From: Chryseobacterium indicum
GTDB taxonomy: Bacteria > Bacteroidota > Bacteroidia > Flavobacteriales > Weeksellaceae
Assembly (NCBI RefSeq): GCF_021504595.1
Contig: NZ_JACSGT010000002.1
Span: 310,001-374,000, forward strand
Reading direction: 5' to 3'
DNA length: 64,000 bases
Numbering within the stretch: position 1 is the first letter of the stretch; each line of letters opens with the position of its first letter. Below, piece by piece: positions 61,096 through 64,000 of this stretch. Under the pieces are notes generated by a model that saw only the letters and a program-made list of their open reading frames with translations, searched no databases and was not told the DNA's origin. The position numbers were made by a program, and so were the translations under genes.

Positions 61096-61720
61096 ATTAA
61101 AAAAATATAAAGAACAGCTACAGGATTGGCCGGAAAAAGGCTATCATATCATGGCTCAGTATGATGATAAGAAAATTATTGTCTACCAGTCGTACCGGAA
61201 AGAAATAGGCAGATTTGCCGTTAAAAATCAATATTTTGGAGGAGCATTCAGTTTGGAAAGAATGACCTGGATAAAACCAAACTTCCTTTGGATGATGTTC
61301 CGAAACGGTTGGGGAACAAAAGAAGGACAGGAATCTGTTCTCGCCATTCATTTGAAGATGGATGCTTTTAAAAATTATCTGAAAAATGCAGTCTATTCTT
61401 CATACAACGAGAAATTAGGAATTTCAAGGGAAGAATGGCAGAATCAGGTGAAAGAATCTTCCGTGAGACTGCAATGGGATCCGGATCACGATCCTTTCGG
61501 AAATAAACTGGAAAGAAGAGCCATTCAGATTGGTTTGAGAAATGACTTCATCAAATCTTTTGCAAAAGAAGACATTCTTTTCATTGAAGATATTTCAGAT
61601 TTTGTTAAAGAACAGCATCAGTTTGTTTTGAATGACGATTTAGACAATTTAGTTCTTCCTGAAGAAAAACCGTTGTTGTTTGATGATGAGGATTTGAATA
61701 AGAAATTAAGGTTAAAATAA
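61079..61720 (+). CDS. DUF4291-family protein
   Basis: The 213-residue protein matches DUF4291: YHIMAQYDDKKIIVYQSYRK, IGRFAVKNQYFGGAFSLERM, TWIKPNFLWMMFRNGWGTKE, VLAIHLKMDAFKNYL and RLQWDPDHDPFGNKLERRAI. The invariant WIKPNFLWMMxRxGW core is complete. The family has no established function that I know. Its position between a PARG-type gene and an ADP-ribosylglycohydrolase suggests an ADP-ribose or nucleotide role. Its start overlaps the preceding frameshifted gene by 17 bp and its stop overlaps the next start by one base. Confidence 0.92.
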   Translation: MKMDFKLKKYKEQLQDWPEKGYHIMAQYDDKKIIVYQSYRKEIGRFAVKNQYFGGAFSLERMTWIKPNFLWMMFRNGWGTKEGQESVLAIHLKMDAFKNYLKNAVYSSYNEKLGISREEWQNQVKESSVRLQWDPDHDPFGNKLERRAIQIGLRNDFIKSFAKEDILFIEDISDFVKEQHQFVLNDDLDNLVLPEEKPLLFDDEDLNKKLRLK

Positions 61721-62628
61721 TGAAAGATAAACTTTTACTCGCTTCAAAATCACTTACGGGGATTTCCATTGGTGATGCTTTTGGCGAAAGTTTCTTTGGT
61801 GAAGAAAGTATGGTCAGAACATTCATCCATCAAAGAATCATTCCTGAAAGCACTCTGGATTTTACGGATGATACCATTATGGCAATTGCTGTTTTCAGAT
61901 CATTTGAAAAATTCGGACAAATCAATCAGGATTTTCTGGCGGAAGAGTTTACCCAAAATTATTATCTTGATATTAATCGAGGTTACGGACCTTCAATGCA
62001 TCAATATTTCAGAGCTGTAAAGGATGGTGAAAACTGGAAAGAAGTTTCCTATTCAAAATTTGGAGGACAGGGTTCTATGGGAAATGGAGGAGCGATGAGA
62101 GCTTCTGTAATCGGAGCTTATTTTTATGATGATCTGGATCAGCTTAAAACAAATGCAGAACTGTCCTGTGAAGTTACCCATGCCAACAAAGAAGCGATGG
62201 AAGGCACAAAAGCCATTGCATTAGCTGCAGCTTTTGTCATTCAGGAAAAATTAGGATTGATACAGTTGAATCAGCAGGAATTTATTCAGAAAATTCAGTC
62301 TGAATTGAAGGATTCTGATATGAAAAGTAAACTGAACAAAGTCTTATATTTAGGCGGAAATCCAAGCATTGAGTTATTGGTCAAAACATTAGGAAACGGA
62401 ATAAAAATGACCGCTCAGGACACTGTGCCGATTGTACTCTGGATGCTTTCGAGATACCGGAACAATGTTGAAGAATGTCTTTGGAATACAGTTTCAGCAT
62501 TAGGCGACAGAGATACAACCTGCGCAATGGCAGGAGGAATAAGTATTTTAAGCTGCGATGAAGCATCAATTCCGGATTGGACAAAGAATGTTGAGGATTG
62601 GAAAAAAAGCAAATTTTATGAACATTGA
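61720..62628 (+). CDS. ADP-ribosylglycohydrolase 1 (DraG/ARH fold)
   Basis: The 302-residue protein has the ARH motifs: [29 protein letters not shown] with the first metal aspartates, [50 protein letters not shown] and [16 protein letters not shown] with the second metal site. It should cleave ADP-ribose from arginine, serine, thymidine or other carriers with two magnesium ions; the carrier is unknown. It overlaps DUF4291 by one base and macrodomain gene 2 by 11 bp. Confidence 0.94.
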   Translation: MKDKLLLASKSLTGISIGDAFGESFFGEESMVRTFIHQRIIPESTLDFTDDTIMAIAVFRSFEKFGQINQDFLAEEFTQNYYLDINRGYGPSMHQYFRAVKDGENWKEVSYSKFGGQGSMGNGGAMRASVIGAYFYDDLDQLKTNAELSCEVTHANKEAMEGTKAIALAAAFVIQEKLGLIQLNQQEFIQKIQSELKDSDMKSKLNKVLYLGGNPSIELLVKTLGNGIKMTAQDTVPIVLWMLSRYRNNVEECLWNTVSALGDRDTTCAMAGGISILSCDEASIPDWTKNVEDWKKSKFYEH

Positions 62629-63127
62629 ATTAATAAAAGGAGACATCACCAAAATAGAAGCAGACGCTATCGTTAACGCAGCCAACTCTTCCTTATTGGG
62701 CGGTGGCGGAGTAGACGGAGCCATTCATCGGGCAGGAGGAAAACAAATTCTTGATGAGTGTATAGAAATCCGAAACCGACAAGGCAAATGCAAAACAGGA
62801 GAAGCAGTCGTTACAACCGGTGGAAATCTCCCTGCGAAATACGTCATTCATATCGTTGGTCCGGTCTGGAATGGAGATGAAGAAAAAGGTTCGAAATTAT
62901 TGGCAAATTGTTACCATAATTCATTGAAATTAGCAGAAAGTCTAAAGGTGAAAACCATTGCTTTTCCCAACATCAGCACAGGAATTTATCGGTTCCCAAA
63001 AGAATTGGCGGCAAAAATTGCCATAGATGAGGTGAAAAACTTTACATCGGAGATTATTGAAAAAGTTATTTTCGTATGCTTTGATGATGAAAATGAGGAA
63101 ATTTACAGAACATTGTTAAAAGAATAA
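62618..63127 (+). CDS. Macrodomain protein 2 (YmdB-like)
   Basis: The 169-residue protein is a classical MacroD/YmdB type: [39 protein letters not shown] with the ADP-ribose loop, then VIHIVGPVW and [23 protein letters not shown]. It would remove acetyl from O-acetyl-ADP-ribose, the sirtuin product, or mono-ADP-ribose from acidic side chains. A sirtuin gene is next. The start at 62618 begins the conserved domain and overlaps the glycohydrolase end. Confidence 0.95.
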   Translation: MNIELIKGDITKIEADAIVNAANSSLLGGGGVDGAIHRAGGKQILDECIEIRNRQGKCKTGEAVVTTGGNLPAKYVIHIVGPVWNGDEEKGSKLLANCYHNSLKLAESLKVKTIAFPNISTGIYRFPKELAAKIAIDEVKNFTSEIIEKVIFVCFDDENEEIYRTLLKE

Positions 63128-63140
63128 TACAGAATAATAG

Positions 63141-63229
63141 TTTTTGTGAGCTTCGCTAAGTGAAACGGCTTTGCGAACTAAAACGTTTAGTAGTAACAAA
63201 AAACTTTGTGGTCCTTTGCGTTAAAAATG
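63141..63229 (+). repeat. Dispersed repeat family R, before sirtuin gene
   Basis: TTTTTGTGAGCTTCGCTAAG, ACGGCTTTGCGAACTAAAAC, GTTTAGTAGTAACAAAAAAC, TTTGTGGTCCTTTGCGTTAA. It lies 27 bp before the sirtuin start. Confidence 0.75.
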
Positions 63230-63256
63230 ATACAAAAACAATAAAAATTAAAACAA

Positions 63257-63943
63257 ATGAAAAAACTAACCATATTAACCGGCGCCGGAATCAGTGCCGA
63301 AAGCGGAATAAAAACTTTCAGAGACGGAGATGGTCTTTGGGAAAATCATAGCATCACAGATGTGGCAAGTCCGGAAGGATGGCGAAAAGACAGAGCTTTG
63401 GTTCTTGAATTTTACAACCAAAGACGAAGACAGCTTCACGAAGTAGAGCCGAATGATGCACACCGATTATTGGCAGAATTAGAAAAACATTTTGAAGTTC
63501 AGATCATTACCCAGAATATTGATGATCTGCATGAAAGAGCAGGCTCAACCAATATTTTACATTTACACGGCGAATTATTCAAATCCTGTTCGTGCAGCGA
63601 TAAAAACCTGATTTACGAGCAGAAAGATGACATCAACATCGGCGATAAAGCAGAAGACGGAGCGCAGTTAAGACCATTTATTGTCTGGTTCGGAGAAGAT
63701 GTTCCCCTGATGAAAGATGCTACGAAAATGGCAAAAGAAGCCGATATATTTTTGGTAATCGGAACTTCTTTACAGGTATATCCTGCAGCGGGGTTAATTC
63801 ATGATATCAAGGATGATTGTCTTTTAATCGTGATCAATCCCAACGAAACAGGTTTCGGATACGGACAGAGAGCCGTTGTGATGAAAGAAACCGCAACGCA
63901 GGGAATGAAACTGCTTTTTGACAAACTGGTAAATCTTGCATAA
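63257..63943 (+). CDS. Sirtuin NAD-dependent deacylase (CobB/SIRT5-like)
   Basis: The 228-residue protein has the sirtuin motifs: LTGAGISAESGIKTFRDGDG, TQNIDDLHERAGS (85-97), catalytic H104 in LHLHGE, GTSLQVYPAAG and VINPNETG. Y53 and R56 (FYNQRR) match the SIRT5/CobB pair that prefers succinyl or malonyl lysine. The four zinc cysteines of CobB are reduced to C111 and C113; the second pair is missing. The product of its reaction, O-acyl-ADP-ribose, is a substrate for the macrodomain enzyme encoded just upstream. Confidence 0.94.
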   Translation: MKKLTILTGAGISAESGIKTFRDGDGLWENHSITDVASPEGWRKDRALVLEFYNQRRRQLHEVEPNDAHRLLAELEKHFEVQIITQNIDDLHERAGSTNILHLHGELFKSCSCSDKNLIYEQKDDINIGDKAEDGAQLRPFIVWFGEDVPLMKDATKMAKEADIFLVIGTSLQVYPAAGLIHDIKDDCLLIVINPNETGFGYGQRAVVMKETATQGMKLLFDKLVNLA

Positions 63944-64000
63944 TGGAAAATACAATAAAAGCCGGAATTTTCGGAGTTTGTGTTGGTGACGCATTGGGCG
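63943..64000 (+). CDS. Start of a second ADP-ribosylglycohydrolase (partial)
   Basis: The ATG overlaps the sirtuin stop by one base. The visible 19 residues (MENTIKAGIFGVCVGDALG) match the N-terminal GxxxGDALG motif of the DraG/ARH fold. The rest is beyond the window edge, so the cluster continues to the right. Confidence 0.8.
   Translation, partial: MENTIKAGIFGVCVGDALG

Noticed and set aside
1..64000. tRNA, rRNA, tmRNA or CRISPR array
   Set aside because: I looked for T-loop sequences, rRNA blocks and regularly spaced direct repeats and found none. The repeats at 53.8-54.5 kb have uneven spacing and no unique spacers of constant length.
54597..64000. Prophage or integrative element carrying the NAD cluster
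   Set aside because: No integrase, transposase, tRNA end or phage structural gene is in view. The right boundary is outside the window, so this stays open.

Overview
The window is from a member of the Bacteroidetes, most likely Flavobacteriia close to Chryseobacterium. The evidence is low GC, Bacteroidetes-type promoters (TAnnTTTG at -7, TTTG near -33), a MurF-alanine racemase fusion, a TonB-dependent receptor, the type IX secretion lipoprotein SprE, and many intergenic palindromic repeats. I found no rRNA, tRNA, CRISPR array, transposase or phage genes. The left and middle parts are ordinary chromosome. The right-hand 11 kb is an accessory-looking cluster.

Layout. 0.3-4.6 kb: TonB receptor with a small periplasmic partner, then an AraC-type regulator. 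4.8-8.5 kb: SodC, tail-specific protease, SurE. 8.6-11.5 kb: a minus-strand set of a multi-cluster radical SAM enzyme, a small membrane protein and an Lgt-like membrane protein, possibly a lipid-modifying unit. 11.8-20.2 kb: GMP reductase, DUF1835, a polytopic membrane protein, FabG, an RsmI operon, and Tdk. 20.2-25.9 kb: an overlapping toxin-antitoxin pair, MurF-Alr, a patatin/outer-membrane-barrel protein, and YbeY. 26.0-34.9 kb: mnmG flanked by two perfect parS palindromes, then a methyltransferase, pgk, a DnaA-box cluster that is a good oriC candidate (31.19-31.43 kb), rpiB and rnr. 35.0-44.5 kb: LysE, LD-carboxypeptidase, YraN, SDR, TsaB, SprE, Maf, KdsC and a DUF2520 protein. 44.8-46.6 kb: an ECF sigma operon. 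46.6-49.0 kb: a family of secreted paralogs including a shrunken 50-codon relic. 49.3-53.0 kb: a POTRA/barrel protein and LepA.

The most interesting part is 53.1-64.0 kb. A Nudix-plus-winged-helix protein of the NrtR type precedes at least twelve genes, most of which handle NAD or ADP-ribose: NADAR (YbiA-like), a 2-oxoglutarate/iron oxygenase, a possible SLOG-like nucleotide-binding protein, an SPFH protein, an NAD-kinase-like protein with an altered GGDG motif, a macrodomain, a PARG-type glycohydrolase with an extra N-terminal domain, a frameshifted unknown gene, DUF4291, an ADP-ribosylglycohydrolase, a second macrodomain, a sirtuin, and the start of a second ADP-ribosylglycohydrolase that runs off the window. 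The same operator-like motif (GYGT-N7-ACRC) occurs once in the promoter of the NrtR-like gene and twice before the NADAR gene. This suggests one regulon that senses NAD or ADP-ribose status and removes, reads or recycles ADP-ribosyl marks. The cluster has also been shaped by repeats: a family of about 90 bp sits before several of its genes, and a 179-bp tandem unit carries two dead copies of the 5' end of the first macrodomain gene.

All functional calls rest on motif and family recognition by eye. No database search, alignment program, GC-skew calculation or folding program was run.
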